DNA of 64,000 nucleotides, from NCBI GenBank assembly GCA_900541865.1, contig UQLO01000002.1:1-64000 (forward strand). The letters run 5' to 3'. The notes under the pieces are model-generated. The model was given only the letters and a program-made list of their open reading frames with translations, ran no database searches and was not told the DNA's origin. This DNA is from an uncultured Porphyromonadaceae bacterium. Its GTDB lineage: Bacteria > Bacteroidota > Bacteroidia > Bacteroidales > Muribaculaceae. Both the position numbers and the translations under genes were made by a program. Of the stretch, positions 1-9,800 are shown piece after piece (position 1 is the first letter of the stretch; every line of letters starts with the position of its first letter).

Positions 1-1
1 A

Positions 2-70
2 AGACTCGGTTTTTCCACTCCGAAAGACGAGTTCTTCAAACAAATCGCTAATTTTGCACTTGCCAGTTGA
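2..70 (+). CDS. Possible 3' end of an upstream gene
   Basis: Twenty-two codons are open from the window edge in frame 2 and end in TGA at 68-70, with residues RLGFSTPKDEFFKQ near the start. The fragment is too short to assign to a family. A promoter-like TAATTTTG at 49-56 lies inside it, so this stretch could instead be non-coding. What favours coding is only that the frame stays open from the edge. Confidence 0.25.
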   Translation, partial: RLGFSTPKDEFFKQIANFALAS

Positions 71-119
71 ACCTACGTCGGGCCGCGTATCCGACCGAAC
101 AGCGAAAAATAACCCCGCT

Positions 120-154
120 TTTGCTGAGAGTTGGAAGAAAAATCGCTACCTTTG
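120..154 (+). promoter_or_regulatory. Promoter-like site before cdaA
   Basis: A Bacteroidetes-type -7 element TACCTTTG is at 147-154, with TTTG at 120-123. The spacing of 23 bases is slightly longer than usual. A start near 160 would leave a leader of about 24 nt before the ATG at 184. Confidence 0.5.
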
Positions 155-183
155 CATCGGCTATGCCATTAGCGTAACGGCTT

Positions 184-966
184 ATGTTCAATCTCGGAAT
201 TAAAGACATTATCGACATTGTCCTTTTCGCGGTCCTGTTGTTCTACATCTACCGCCTTATGAAGGAGTCCGGCACCATAAACATTTTCTATGGCGTCCTG
301 GCTTTCATTGTCGTCTGGGTGCTCGCTTCCGAGATTTTTGCCATGCGTCTCATCGGCACCATTCTGGATAAATTCATGGCCATCGGCCTGATTATTCTGG
401 TGATTCTTTTCCAGGAGCCTATAAAGCGTTTTTTGGTGGAGTTGGGCTCACATCGCCGTTGGCAGTTCCTCCGAAAGATTTTCCGGCACCATCACGCCGA
501 GATGGACGAAGAAGCCCTCGCTTGGGTAATGCCGGTGGTCTATGCCTGCATGAGCATGAGCAAGAGTAAAACGGGCGCTCTGATTGTGATTGAACGCAGC
601 ATCCCGCTCGAAAATTATGCCAAAAGCGGCGACATCATCGACGCAGACATAAATACACGCCTCATCGAAAATATTTTCTTCAAAAATTCTCCCCTCCACG
701 ACGGCGCAATGATTATCTCCAACAACCGCATCGAAGCAGCCGGTTGCATTCTCCCCGTCAGCCACGACAGCGACGTGCCCCGCTCCCTGGGCCTGCGCCA
801 CCGGTCGGCACTCGGTATTGCCCAAGCCACCGATGCCGTAGCCGTCGTCGTCAGCGAGGAGACCGGCAACATCTCCATCGCCCACCGCGGCCGCCTTTCG
901 ACGCGCGTGAGCACTACCGAGCTCGAACACCGCCTAAACGCTGTCGCTATCGCAAAAGTCAAATAA
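184..966 (+). CDS. cdaA: Diadenylate cyclase CdaA
   Basis: Membrane-bound enzyme that makes cyclic di-AMP from two ATP. Three hydrophobic segments (about residues 8-27, 35-53 and 62-79) precede the cytoplasmic DAC domain. The domain carries the two family signatures LHDGA (171-175) and RHR (205-207), which bind ATP and form the active site. The 260-residue length is normal for CdaA. It is followed after 50 bases by a ClC channel gene on the same strand, so co-expression is likely. Cyclic di-AMP is known to control ion and osmolyte transport in other bacteria, which makes that pairing reasonable. The ATG start sits 24 nt behind the predicted transcription start. Confidence 0.93.
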   Translation: MFNLGIKDIIDIVLFAVLLFYIYRLMKESGTINIFYGVLAFIVVWVLASEIFAMRLIGTILDKFMAIGLIILVILFQEPIKRFLVELGSHRRWQFLRKIFRHHHAEMDEEALAWVMPVVYACMSMSKSKTGALIVIERSIPLENYAKSGDIIDADINTRLIENIFFKNSPLHDGAMIISNNRIEAAGCILPVSHDSDVPRSLGLRHRSALGIAQATDAVAVVVSEETGNISIAHRGRLSTRVSTTELEHRLNAVAIAKVK

Positions 967-1016
967 ACAATTTCGGCCGCCGTCGGGTTTGAATAATAGA
1001 ACCCAATATTCATCGC

Positions 1017-2408
1017 TTGGCTGCCGAATCATCACATAGCAATCTACTGGCGCGCCTTGCCGCTCGCTTCCCCGCCGGCATCACTCTGATGGTGCTCGCG
1101 GCTTTTTGCGGCGTGTGCGCAGGTGTAGGCGCCTGGTTTCTGAAGTTTGCCATCGGTCACTGCGCCCGGTGGCTCTTTTCGGCCGGAAGCGGCTCCGGAA
1201 TATGGTGGCTGCTCGGGTTGCTTCCCATTTGCGGCATCTTGCTCACGGTGGCATATCAGCGCTTTGTTGTCCGGGCCGACCTCGAGCATGGCACCGACCT
1301 CCTCTGCCGGGCGCTGGCCGAGCACAGATATTCATTGCGGGCGTCGCTGATGTTAAACCCTATAATTGCCAGCACCATAACTCTGGGCTTCGGTGGCTCC
1401 GCCGGCGCCGAAGGACCCATTGCCTACGCAGGAGCCGCTATGGGCAGCAATTTAGCGCGCCTGTGCGAGTTGCCGCCAAGCATGCAGCGCATCCTCGTAG
1501 GATGCGGAGCCGGCGCAGGTATTGCCGGAATCTTCAAGGCTCCCGTGGCCGGGGTGCTATTCACGCTTGAGGTGCTGAAACTTAACCTCAGCACGCTCTC
1601 CGTTCTCGCTCTCACCGTGGCAGCCCTCAGCGGAGGCATTACGTGCTACGTGCTCACCGGCTTTACCTTCGATGTCAAATTCCTCCCCGACTCATTCTTC
1701 GATGCCCGCACTCTGGGCTGGGTGGCGGCTTTGGGTCTCTTCTGCGGGCTTTACTCCGTCTACTACAACAAAGTGTCCGACCGGCTCATACGCACTTTCC
1801 GCCGAATCTCCAACCGTTGGCTGCGAGGACTGTGCGGCGGCGCCATTGTCGGAGCTTGCATCCTGCTTTTCCCCGCCTTCTACGGCGAGGGATATGGTGC
1901 CGTCACTCAGATCATAAACGGCATATCCGACAAGTTCTACGACGGCGGTCTCCTCGCCGACGCCGCCCACAGCCCCGACGAGGCCATCCTCCTGGCCTTC
2001 GCTGTGATGATGCTCAAGGTATTCGCTTGTATTGCAAGCAACAGCGCCGGCGGCGTTGCCGGCGACTTCACGCCCACCGTCTTCGCCGGTGCCTTCGCCG
2101 GTTTCGTTTTCGCAGCCGCCGCTAACGCTCTTTGCGGCGCCGGGCTCCCCGTCGGCCTTTTCTGCCTCTTCGGCGCAGCCGGGGCTTTCTCAGGAATAAT
2201 ACACGCCCCCCTGATGGCCGTTTTCCTCGTCGCCGAAATCGTCGGAAACGGCTACGGCTACATTCTGCCTCTAACCGTGGTGTCTGCTCTGAGCTACATC
2301 ACCGTCAAAGTACTTACACCGCGAAGCCGCTACAAAGATGCCGACCACGACGACATCGAGGCCCTGGCGGCAACTCCTCATTTCAAAAACAAACAAGCGT
2401 CGCCGTAG
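1017..2408 (+). CDS. ClC-family chloride channel/antiporter
   Basis: Polytopic membrane protein of the ClC family, moving chloride or exchanging Cl-/H+. The N-terminal anion-pore motif is present as GSAGAEGP (about residues 127-134), where the Glu corresponds to the gating glutamate. A second pore motif GDFTP follows SNSAGGVA in the C-terminal half, and a third helix start is seen at GAAGAFSGIIHAP. There is no CBS-domain tail, so this is a short form. The start is uncertain: the frame opens after a stop at 990, the first usable codon is TTG at 1017, and the first ATG is at 1089, inside the first hydrophobic helix. It overlaps the convergent queA by 31 bases. Confidence 0.88.
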   Translation: MAAESSHSNLLARLAARFPAGITLMVLAAFCGVCAGVGAWFLKFAIGHCARWLFSAGSGSGIWWLLGLLPICGILLTVAYQRFVVRADLEHGTDLLCRALAEHRYSLRASLMLNPIIASTITLGFGGSAGAEGPIAYAGAAMGSNLARLCELPPSMQRILVGCGAGAGIAGIFKAPVAGVLFTLEVLKLNLSTLSVLALTVAALSGGITCYVLTGFTFDVKFLPDSFFDARTLGWVAALGLFCGLYSVYYNKVSDRLIRTFRRISNRWLRGLCGGAIVGACILLFPAFYGEGYGAVTQIINGISDKFYDGGLLADAAHSPDEAILLAFAVMMLKVFACIASNSAGGVAGDFTPTVFAGAFAGFVFAAAANALCGAGLPVGLFCLFGAAGAFSGIIHAPLMAVFLVAEIVGNGYGYILPLTVVSALSYITVKVLTPRSRYKDADHDDIEALAATPHFKNKQASP

Positions 2409-3592
2409 CTCAGAAAACGGTAGTCGCCGGCAAGGGCATGGTCGTAGATGCCCCGCCACTTTTCGTCGCCTAAAAACGCCGAAACGAGCAGCAGCAGAGT
2501 GCTCTTGGGCTGGTGGAAGTTGGTAACCATTCCGTTTACTATGCGATAGCGGTAGCCCGGAGCAATGATGATGCGTGTGCGCGCAATCAAGTTGCTCTCT
2601 CCCTGCTCGTCGAGATGGCGCAGAATGGCATCAAGCGCTTCAACCGCACCGGGGGCAGCCTCACAATCCTCGTAGGGGCACCATTGGCCCACCTCACCTT
2701 CCCAGCAACCACGCAGAAGCTGCCGACCTATATGGTAGAGGCTTTCGAGGGTGCGCACCGAAGTTGTGCCTACCGCAACAACGGGGCGACCGCCGTCTAT
2801 ATGGCTGCGCAAAGCCTCTATAGCGCTCCGGCCCACGGTGATAAACTCGCTGTGCATGTCGTGGTCGCCTATAGTCTCCGACTTCACGGGCCGGAAAGTA
2901 CCCGCCCCGACGTGGAGAGTAACCTCAGTGGTCGCTATGCCCCCGGCCTTTAGACGGTCGAGCAGCTCGGGTGTGAAATGCAGCCCGGCGGTAGGGGCCG
3001 CAACTGAGCCTTCGATAAGACTGTAGACGGTCTGATAGTCTGTCGAATCGGTCGCCTCCGAGGCGCGGTTCAGATATGGCGGAATAGGAATCTCGCCCGC
3101 CGCCGCAAGAACCTCCGAAAAAGAAAGCCCCGACGGCTGCCACGAAAACGAAACCACATCGGGCACGGCAGGACGCACGGCTGTCAGCGTCACTTCCGGC
3201 AATCCGTCGTGTGCCGGAAACACAGATGTCAGCTCGCCCTGCTTCCAACGCTTCGAATTGCCTACCAGACACTTCCACGAACATTCGCCCCGGGCAGCGA
3301 AATTGCGCTCATAGTCGGCCGGAGCCTCCGGCTCCAGACAGAATATCTCGATGCGCGCGCCCCCGGCTTTGTGCATCGTCAGGCGGGCGTTCACAACCCG
3401 AGTATTGTTGGCAACCAGCATAGCGCCCGCGGGCAACAGCCCCGGAAGCTCCGAAAAAATATGGTCGCTAACGGCGTCGCCGGCAGCTACCAGCAGCTTG
3501 CACGCATCGCGTTGCGCAAGAGGGTGCCGCGCTATGCGTTCGTCGGGTAGCGGGTAGTCGTATTCCTCTATCTTTATATCTTTAGGATTCAT
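2378..3592 (-). CDS. queA: S-adenosylmethionine:tRNA ribosyltransferase-isomerase QueA
   Basis: Transfers the ribosyl part of SAM to preQ1 at tRNA position 34, making epoxyqueuosine. Recognised from the N-terminus DYPLPDERIARHPL, the region PTAGLHFTPELLDRLKAGG, and the C-terminal stretch TNFHQPKSTLLLLVSAF. The start is placed at the ATG read from 3592 (MNPKDIK). The frame is open further upstream, but that part runs through the predicted promoter. Length from this start is 404 residues, somewhat longer than the common bacterial form, as the internal region around the ARGECSW motif is expanded. It is divergent from zupT and convergent with the ClC gene. Confidence 0.95.
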   Translation of the reverse strand: MNPKDIKIEEYDYPLPDERIARHPLAQRDACKLLVAAGDAVSDHIFSELPGLLPAGAMLVANNTRVVNARLTMHKAGGARIEIFCLEPEAPADYERNFAARGECSWKCLVGNSKRWKQGELTSVFPAHDGLPEVTLTAVRPAVPDVVSFSWQPSGLSFSEVLAAAGEIPIPPYLNRASEATDSTDYQTVYSLIEGSVAAPTAGLHFTPELLDRLKAGGIATTEVTLHVGAGTFRPVKSETIGDHDMHSEFITVGRSAIEALRSHIDGGRPVVAVGTTSVRTLESLYHIGRQLLRGCWEGEVGQWCPYEDCEAAPGAVEALDAILRHLDEQGESNLIARTRIIIAPGYRYRIVNGMVTNFHQPKSTLLLLVSAFLGDEKWRGIYDHALAGDYRFLSYGDACLFLK

Positions 3593-3609
3593 CGTTTCAA
3601 AATTTTCTG

Positions 3610-3617
3610 CAAAGTTA
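3610..3617 (-). promoter_or_regulatory. -7 element before queA
   Basis: CAAAGTTA on the plus strand reads TAACTTTG on the minus strand, 18 bases upstream of the queA ATG. No clear TTTG -33 box was seen at the expected distance, so this is supported by the -7 element alone. Confidence 0.45.
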
Positions 3618-3628
3618 CAAAAAATGAT

Positions 3629-3662
3629 TTTGAACCGGTGTGAGCGGAAATCATTATATTTG
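3629..3662 (+). promoter_or_regulatory. Promoter before zupT
   Basis: TTTG at 3629-3632, then 22 bases, then a perfect TATATTTG at 3655-3662. The predicted start of transcription is near 3669, about 22 nt before the zupT ATG. Together with the queA element it forms a compact divergent promoter region. Confidence 0.6.
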
Positions 3663-3690
3663 TAGTACAAAACAGAACTGACATAAAGCA

Positions 3691-4482
3691 ATGCCTTCGT
3701 TCAGCACCATTCTCATTGCCCTCGGCGTGACTTTCCTGGCCGGTTTAGCCACCGGTCTGGGCGCCTTAATCACTATGTTTGCACGCCACGACAACCGCAG
3801 ACTCCTCACCTTCGCTATGGGGCTCTCCGCCGGTGTAATGGTCTATGTCTCATTCATGGAGCTGCTCCCTGAAGCCACAAACGCCTTCGGAGGCGACCGC
3901 ATGGCCCAGATTTGGACCCTCGTGGCTTTCTTCGCCGGTATCGGCCTTATTGCTCTCATCGACGCTTTGGTTCCCGAAGATGAAAACCCACACGAGCAGC
4001 ACTCGCTCGATGAGCTGCAGCGTCCCGGCAATCATCACCTCAAGCGTACAGGCACCATGCTGGCCCTGGCAATCGGAATACACAATTTCCCCGAGGGCAT
4101 GGCTACATTCGTCACCGCGCTCGACGGTCTTGAGCTCGCCCTGCCTATCGTGGTGGCCATCGCCATCCACAATATCCCGGAAGGTATAGCGGTCTTCGTG
4201 CCCATCTACCACTCTACAGGCAGCCGACGCAAAGCCCTAAAATACACCATCTTGTCCGGCTTGGCAGAGCCACTCGGCGCTGTGGCCGGAATGCTGTTCC
4301 TTCTGCCCTTCTGGACCCCCGCCGTCAATGCCGCATGCCTGGGTGCCGTGGCCGGTATAATGGTCTACATCTCCTTCGACGAGCTCCTACCGGGAGCCGA
4401 AAAACACGGCCATCACCACATGGCCCTCGCCGGCGTCCTGGCCGGTATGGCCCTGATGGCACTCTCCCTCGTCTGGCTCTAA
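3691..4482 (+). CDS. zupT: ZIP-family zinc transporter ZupT
   Basis: Inner-membrane ZIP transporter importing Zn2+ and possibly other divalent metals. Eight hydrophobic segments are visible. The two metal-site helices are clear: HNFPEGMATF in TM4 and HNIPEGIAVF in TM5, both with the His-Asn-x-Pro-Glu-Gly pattern of the GufA/ZupT branch. The cytoplasmic loop has a metal-binding-like cluster (HEQHSL and HHLKR). At 263 residues it matches the usual ZupT length. It has its own promoter and is followed by a gap of about 280 bases, so it is probably monocistronic. Confidence 0.93.
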   Translation: MPSFSTILIALGVTFLAGLATGLGALITMFARHDNRRLLTFAMGLSAGVMVYVSFMELLPEATNAFGGDRMAQIWTLVAFFAGIGLIALIDALVPEDENPHEQHSLDELQRPGNHHLKRTGTMLALAIGIHNFPEGMATFVTALDGLELALPIVVAIAIHNIPEGIAVFVPIYHSTGSRRKALKYTILSGLAEPLGAVAGMLFLLPFWTPAVNAACLGAVAGIMVYISFDELLPGAEKHGHHHMALAGVLAGMALMALSLVWL

Positions 4483-4669
4483 ATACAAGGACAGCCAACC
4501 CCAAGGAGGTCGAGTTGCCGGCTCGCAAGCCCCGAAAAGACGCCAACACATAGACTGCGGCCTTCAGAAGAAAGGGCGGCAAGCTGCACAGAGAAATATG
4601 GGGACCTCATGATTTAAGATGCCCTTTTGCTCGCTTTTCGCCTATATTTTCAAAATAATGAAACAAAAA
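4483..4669 (+). other. Non-coding stretch after zupT
   Basis: About 190 bases between zupT and the next promoter. The first half is G+C-rich and the second half turns A+T-rich, marking the left edge of the A+T-rich insert that carries the C10 protease. I see no clear terminator hairpin with a T run and no credible ORF. Confidence 0.4.
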
Positions 4670-4701
4670 TTTGCAAATACCAAACTTTAAACCTATATTT
4701 G
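4670..4701 (+). promoter_or_regulatory. Promoter before the C10 protease
   Basis: TTTG at 4670-4673, a 20-base spacer, and TATATTTG at 4694-4701: an exact match to the Bacteroidetes consensus. Transcription would start near 4708, about 58 nt before the ATG at 4766. Confidence 0.65.
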
Positions 4702-4765
4702 CGTCCAAAACCTCTCATTCCCGACTCCTCAACCTATAAACCCCATAAAAATCCTTCCGCTACCT

Positions 4766-6331
4766 ATGAAAAAATCACTTTTCCTACTTTGTTGCTTGAT
4801 ATGGCTGACGGCTTGTCAGGATGTTGGTATCGTTTTGCCTGACACTCCGCAAGAGAGTCCCATCCCACACTCGTACACCATCTCGCTTGCCGAAGCTATG
4901 GGCAATCTTTCTGATTTCAACGAAAGTGAAGATGAAATTTCGCGTGCCGAAAACAATCGTGAAATTGATACAGTCCTTGTTGTCTGTTTCAATGAGGTTC
5001 TCAGCCGCGGAATCGATAAAGCTGGCACCGATACTGTCCTTTATGTCGTAAATTATAAAGATAACTCAGGTTACACTATCCTGGCTGCCGACAAAAGAAT
5101 TATCGACCCTGTTTTAGCGACCGTGGAGGAAGGAACAATGGACCAACAATCCATCCGCAGAGCTTTAGCTGTACAACCGTCTCGCCTTGTTTTTGAAGGA
5201 TACCCAACAACCGGGGATGGTTTTTTTACGACACCCGAAACCGGTGATGAGATTTTCATGAATCCCAACACCGTTAATCTATACATTGAGGGTGAAGATG
5301 AAGACCCTTTGATTGGCAACTATGAGGACGACTCTCAAAGTACGTCCGACTCCCACGATTTTTTTGACGAATACAGTGTGAGTTTTGAAAACACATTTGT
5401 AGCGGAATTGTGTGTTGATTACGCTATATTCAAGATTACATCTCACAATGACCAAACCATACGTTCGTCTTTAGATGCAGACGTTCTTTCTGATGGTAAT
5501 TTAGGTGGAGGCACCGGAGGAACTGCCCGTCCCGAAATCACTACTACTGAAACTGAATACTCACAATGGGTTCATGTAAAAACCATCCATCCATTTATGT
5601 TGGAATTTAAATATTGGAACCAACAAAGTCCCTTCAATGACCTGTATCCATATAGAAAAAAGGCCTTTATCATGGGGAATCGCCGAAAGGCTCCCGCTGG
5701 CTGTGTCCCACTATCCATCGCCAAGGTAATGACCAAATTTAGTCACCCTTCTGATTATTCTTACCAAAACAAAATCATTAATTGGGAAGCTCTTAACGCA
5801 AGTTATTTCCCCAATTTTTCCTCCGAAGCAAATTTCGCAGCCGCATTACTTCTCAGATCTATTAGTGATAAATGTAAGAGTTGGCTCTTTTACCAAGGGT
5901 CTTTCACTTGGCCAGGCAATGCCGAAAAATATATGTCTCGACAAGGCTTCCTCAATGTTCACCGCAGAAATTATAATTTCGAGCGGGCCTCGGATATGAT
6001 TGAGAACTCTAAACCATTGATAATTTATTCTTTCCCAGGAATAAACATATTCAAAGCCCATTGTTGGATTTTAGATGGTTACAAAATCAAAAGTAGAATA
6101 AAAACCACTAAAACTTATCTTAACAATCAAGTCATAAAGACCGAGCAAGAAACAGAGTTTCACAATATGGTTCATTGTGATTTTGGCTGGAAAGGTCAAG
6201 CCAATGGTTATTTTGTTTCCGGCATATTCGATTTAAGAAGCAAAGACAATGAGTTTGATCCGGGGGCCGAGACCACAGATGGCACAAATTACAATCATCA
6301 CTTAAGAGTAATAATGTATGATGTTCCATAA
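4766..6331 (+). CDS. C10-family (streptopain-like) cysteine protease lipoprotein
   Basis: Secreted, lipid-anchored cysteine protease of MEROPS family C10. The signal peptide ends in the lipobox LTAC with the lipid-bearing Cys at residue 17. An N-terminal inhibitory prodomain of Spi type is seen at about 66-140 (VLYVVNYKDNSGYTILAADK). The mature domain starts near 275. The nucleophile is Cys313 in APAGCVPLSIAKVM and the catalytic His is His432 in AHCWILDGY, followed by the typical HCDFGWKGQANGYF. Between prodomain and catalytic domain is an acidic linker with a glycine-rich GGGTGG. The gene and its overlapping neighbour are clearly more A+T-rich than the rest of the window, which suggests horizontal gain. 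Confidence 0.85.
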   Translation: MKKSLFLLCCLIWLTACQDVGIVLPDTPQESPIPHSYTISLAEAMGNLSDFNESEDEISRAENNREIDTVLVVCFNEVLSRGIDKAGTDTVLYVVNYKDNSGYTILAADKRIIDPVLATVEEGTMDQQSIRRALAVQPSRLVFEGYPTTGDGFFTTPETGDEIFMNPNTVNLYIEGEDEDPLIGNYEDDSQSTSDSHDFFDEYSVSFENTFVAELCVDYAIFKITSHNDQTIRSSLDADVLSDGNLGGGTGGTARPEITTTETEYSQWVHVKTIHPFMLEFKYWNQQSPFNDLYPYRKKAFIMGNRRKAPAGCVPLSIAKVMTKFSHPSDYSYQNKIINWEALNASYFPNFSSEANFAAALLLRSISDKCKSWLFYQGSFTWPGNAEKYMSRQGFLNVHRRNYNFERASDMIENSKPLIIYSFPGINIFKAHCWILDGYKIKSRIKTTKTYLNNQVIKTEQETEFHNMVHCDFGWKGQANGYFVSGIFDLRSKDNEFDPGAETTDGTNYNHHLRVIMYDVP

Positions 6332-6704
6332 ATTCAGGATTACCTTCGTCTTTCTCGCTCTAATTCTTCTGGGCGGGTGCATAGGTTCGGATCCCAATGG
6401 CTTCCCACATCATATTACGCTTAATAGCACTGGTTCTACTTTGGTTTTAGTGGGAACTGAACGCGTTCGAGGCATTTCTCTCCAAGATAGAGAACATCAG
6501 AATGAGCGCGATAAAGATGTCAAATTCGAGAACGACACCATTTTCTATCGGTATAAATGGTTGACTGCGGTTGCCCCATTCGCTGAAAAGAGAATTCTTC
6601 TATTCGCAACTACAAACAATACCGGTAAAAAACGGGAAATGTGGATAGATTGTGACTTTGGTTCGGATCTCCACACCATTCATGTCACCCAACTGCCCCG
6701 ATAG
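6318..6704 (+). CDS. Small lipoprotein of unknown function next to the C10 protease
   Basis: 128 residues with a signal peptide and lipobox LGGC (Cys21). The rest is beta-rich; the end DCDFGSDLHTIHVTQLP resembles the last strands of BACON-type or Spi-like beta sandwiches, but I cannot assign a family with confidence. The start overlaps the end of the protease by 14 bases, so the two are translationally coupled and share the same low G+C. In known C10 systems a neighbouring small protein can be an inhibitor of the protease; that role is inferred here only from position and size. Confidence 0.7.
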   Translation: MMFHKFRITFVFLALILLGGCIGSDPNGFPHHITLNSTGSTLVLVGTERVRGISLQDREHQNERDKDVKFENDTIFYRYKWLTAVAPFAEKRILLFATTNNTGKKREMWIDCDFGSDLHTIHVTQLPR

Positions 6705-6859
6705 GCCGTTATATTAGCTCTCCCTCCCGAACTGCCAGTGCATTTTTCTTTCGCAGGCATTCCCTTCGGGAAACGAGTACAAGCCACTGAAAATTAACTT
6801 CGCAGGAGGTCAAGACATTCTCAGCTCCATATCCGCTGCGGTTCACCGTCTCGGGGGAA

Positions 6860-9800
6860 TCAGCGGGCCAGGGAGAGGTTGAAGCTGATGCCGTAGGAGG
6901 TGTTGGTGGTGGGATAGGCGCTGGTGGTGACGATGGGCGAGTTGACCTGGTGGTCGAAGTATGCGCTCATGGTGAGGCGCTTGCTGAGGATGTAGCTTGC
7001 CGACACGTTGATGTTGAAGGTGTTGGTGCCGCTGGTGGGCTGGGTGTAGTTGCCTTCTATGCGGCGTATGAGCGCCTGATTGTTGGCGATGCTGACGTCG
7101 GCGTTGACGGTGAGGTCGTTGCTGACGCCGGTCTGCGAGCCCTTCATCTTGAGCACGGTGTTGAAGCCCACTATCTTGTACCCCAGACCGAGGGTAATGC
7201 CCTTCTGGGTGGCCTCAACCACCTGTCCGGCCGACGAATTGAGGGTGATGGTGCGCTGGTCGCGGTACTCGGCCTTGATTTGCATCTCGTTCTTGAGGGT
7301 CACGTTCACGCCAATCAGTGGGGCGAAGCGCTCCGTGATTGCCACCGAGGAGATGTTGAAGGGCGACGACGGGATGGGGTTGCCGGTCAGCTCGTCGAGG
7401 GTGAAGCCGAGGTCCCCGGCGGCACTGCTCCAGTTCAGATAGCTCGAGTAGGAGCCCACCGAGTAGGTGCACTGGTAGGCATGGCTCAGCGTGAAGGTCT
7501 TGAAGTACTGACGCATGTTGCCCAAGTTGATGAAGCCGTCGTAGGTGATACGCCAGTTGGGCAGCACGGCGCTGAAGTCGGGGAAGGGGTTGAGATACTG
7601 CTTGGAGGCGTTGGTGCCGGTGTAGGCGGCCAGGAAGGCCGGAATGAGCACATCGGACGACGTTTCCGAGACCGTTCCCACTTCGGGATTGTAGAGTTTG
7701 CCGGCATGCGGGTTGTCGCGCAGGAAGCCCGTGCTGGGATACGACAGCCCGGCATACTGAGCCTCGACGCGGTCGCGAACAACAGGGATGTTGCCCAGGA
7801 AGTCCGCGAAGGCCTTCGAGTAGTAGCCGTTGTCGGCCTTGGCGGAGCGCAGCGAGGTCAGCAGCGCGCAGTGCGTCTTGGTGTACGAGCCGGAGTAGGT
7901 GGTGGGCATATCGGCGTACATGAACTGCATCTGCTGGTTGCGGTTGTCGGTGCGGTTGAAGGTGAGCTGCACCTTGAAGCCCTTGAAGAGCTCCAGGTTG
8001 ACCTCGATGTTGAGCTCGTTGGCGCGGCTCCATACGGCGGGGGAGGTCTGCCCGTCGTCGGTGATAAGCCATCCGCGGTCGAGGGCGCGCTGCACATAGC
8101 TCTCGTCGGTGAAACCGAAGGCGAAGTCCAGACCGGGCGCCATCGGGCCCAGCGAGTTGGTCTGGCCGAATATATCGCCGATGTTGGGTCGGAAGAGCGG
8201 CAGCGAGAGCGAGCGCGTGTTGCGGTAGCGCACGGCGACATTACGCGGCGAGAGCACAAAGCGGAGCGCATACTCGCCGACGTTGCGCATCAACGACTTC
8301 TCGTCCTTGAGAATCTCGACGATGGTAAACTTGAGGTTGTCGTCGGAGCGCGTCAGAATCTCCACAGAGTTCTGGTCCTGCACCTTGAAGCGAATAGGCA
8401 CGGGGGTGCCGTCGGTTTTGGTGGCGGTGACCTTCACCTTTTTATTGCGCAGGTTATGGCGTATCACCAGAGTAGTGTCGGTCTTGAGCTTGTAGGTGCG
8501 TTCGAACTTCTTGGCCTTCTTGGGAGGGGTGGTGGAGGGTCGGGTGTTTGCGAAGCGCTTGGTGACATCGCGGAAGAGTGGCACCTTGTTGTAGAGTGTC
8601 TCGAAATTTATGCGGCCGTCGGCGTTCCACACTGCCTGGTTGGCGATGGAATTGCCGAGTTTGATGCCGTCGATGGTGGCGCCACGGTCCCAGCGGTAGG
8701 TGGCGTTGTAGCTCACGTTGCCCGTGAGATAGTCCAGGAAGGCTATCTTGGAGAAGGGTGCCTTGTACGACGCCGTAAAGGTCTGATTATAGGCCCATGG
8801 CGTACCGAAGCTCTTTATGCTCTGCCATACGGTGTCCTTCCATTCGCGGTACTCGTCCGGGAAGAGCTTGCGGTTGACGGCGCCCACTGTCTCTTCGATT
8901 CGTGCCGAGGTGTTGGAGTTGAACTGCAGGTTTATGCTCTTGGTGAGGTTCCATGTCAGCGAGAGCTGGCGGTCCCAAAGCCAGTTTTTGCTCACCGACA
9001 CGGGCAGCTGGAACATGACGTCGGTCTCCGAGCGGGTCTGCTGCTCGTAGTAGTAGCGGCTCATCGAGGTGAGGAACGATATGTTGTTGGGCAGCCACTG
9101 CAGCTCCCATTCCTTGAGGAACCGGGCGTTTTTACTCTTGCCCTTGAGGCCCTTGAAGGGCTTGAAGGGCTTGATGTAGGGGCTGTAGGAGTAGGCCAGC
9201 GAGCCGCGGTAGTCGTTGGTGTTTTCGTACTCGGTGGTGGGGTTGTTCTTGTGCTGCTTGGTGAAGGAGAAGTTGAAGGTGAAGTTGGCCGGATCCCAAG
9301 GCATGGGATTCTTGGAGCGCACGTCGAACTTGAGGCCCGAGATGGAGAAGTTCTGTATCTTGGATTCCTCGACGGCGTAGGCGCGGATAGAGTCGCGCTC
9401 GTGCTCGTTGGAGCAGTCGTCGAGGGCGTCGCTCAGCAGCACGTCCTGGTCGAGGGGGTTGTACTTGGGCGAGGTGCGTTCGTGGGTCACCGAGTAGTAG
9501 ATGGGCGCACGCAGCTTGGCGGCCTCGGGCAGGAAGCGGCCCAGATCGGCCTGCACGGCCACGTTGTACTGGTGGTAGTCGTCCATACGGCGCTCGTTGA
9601 GGCTCTGGTCTACGCCGCCGAAGCCGGCCGTCTCGATATGCGTGCCCAGATTGACGGTGGCGATGTCGCTCATGTTGAGTGTTGCCGTGGCGCGCGCCGC
9701 CCAGCCGCCCGACTCATCGAAGTCGGTCACCTTAAGCTCGTTGACCCACACGATGCCGTCCTTTGTGGTGGCGGAGTTGTTGCGCACTCCGATCAGGAGC

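Noticed and set aside
49..56. TAATTTTG as an additional promoter at the window start
   Set aside because: No -33 box at the right distance, possible coding overlap, and a better-placed element lies at 147-154.
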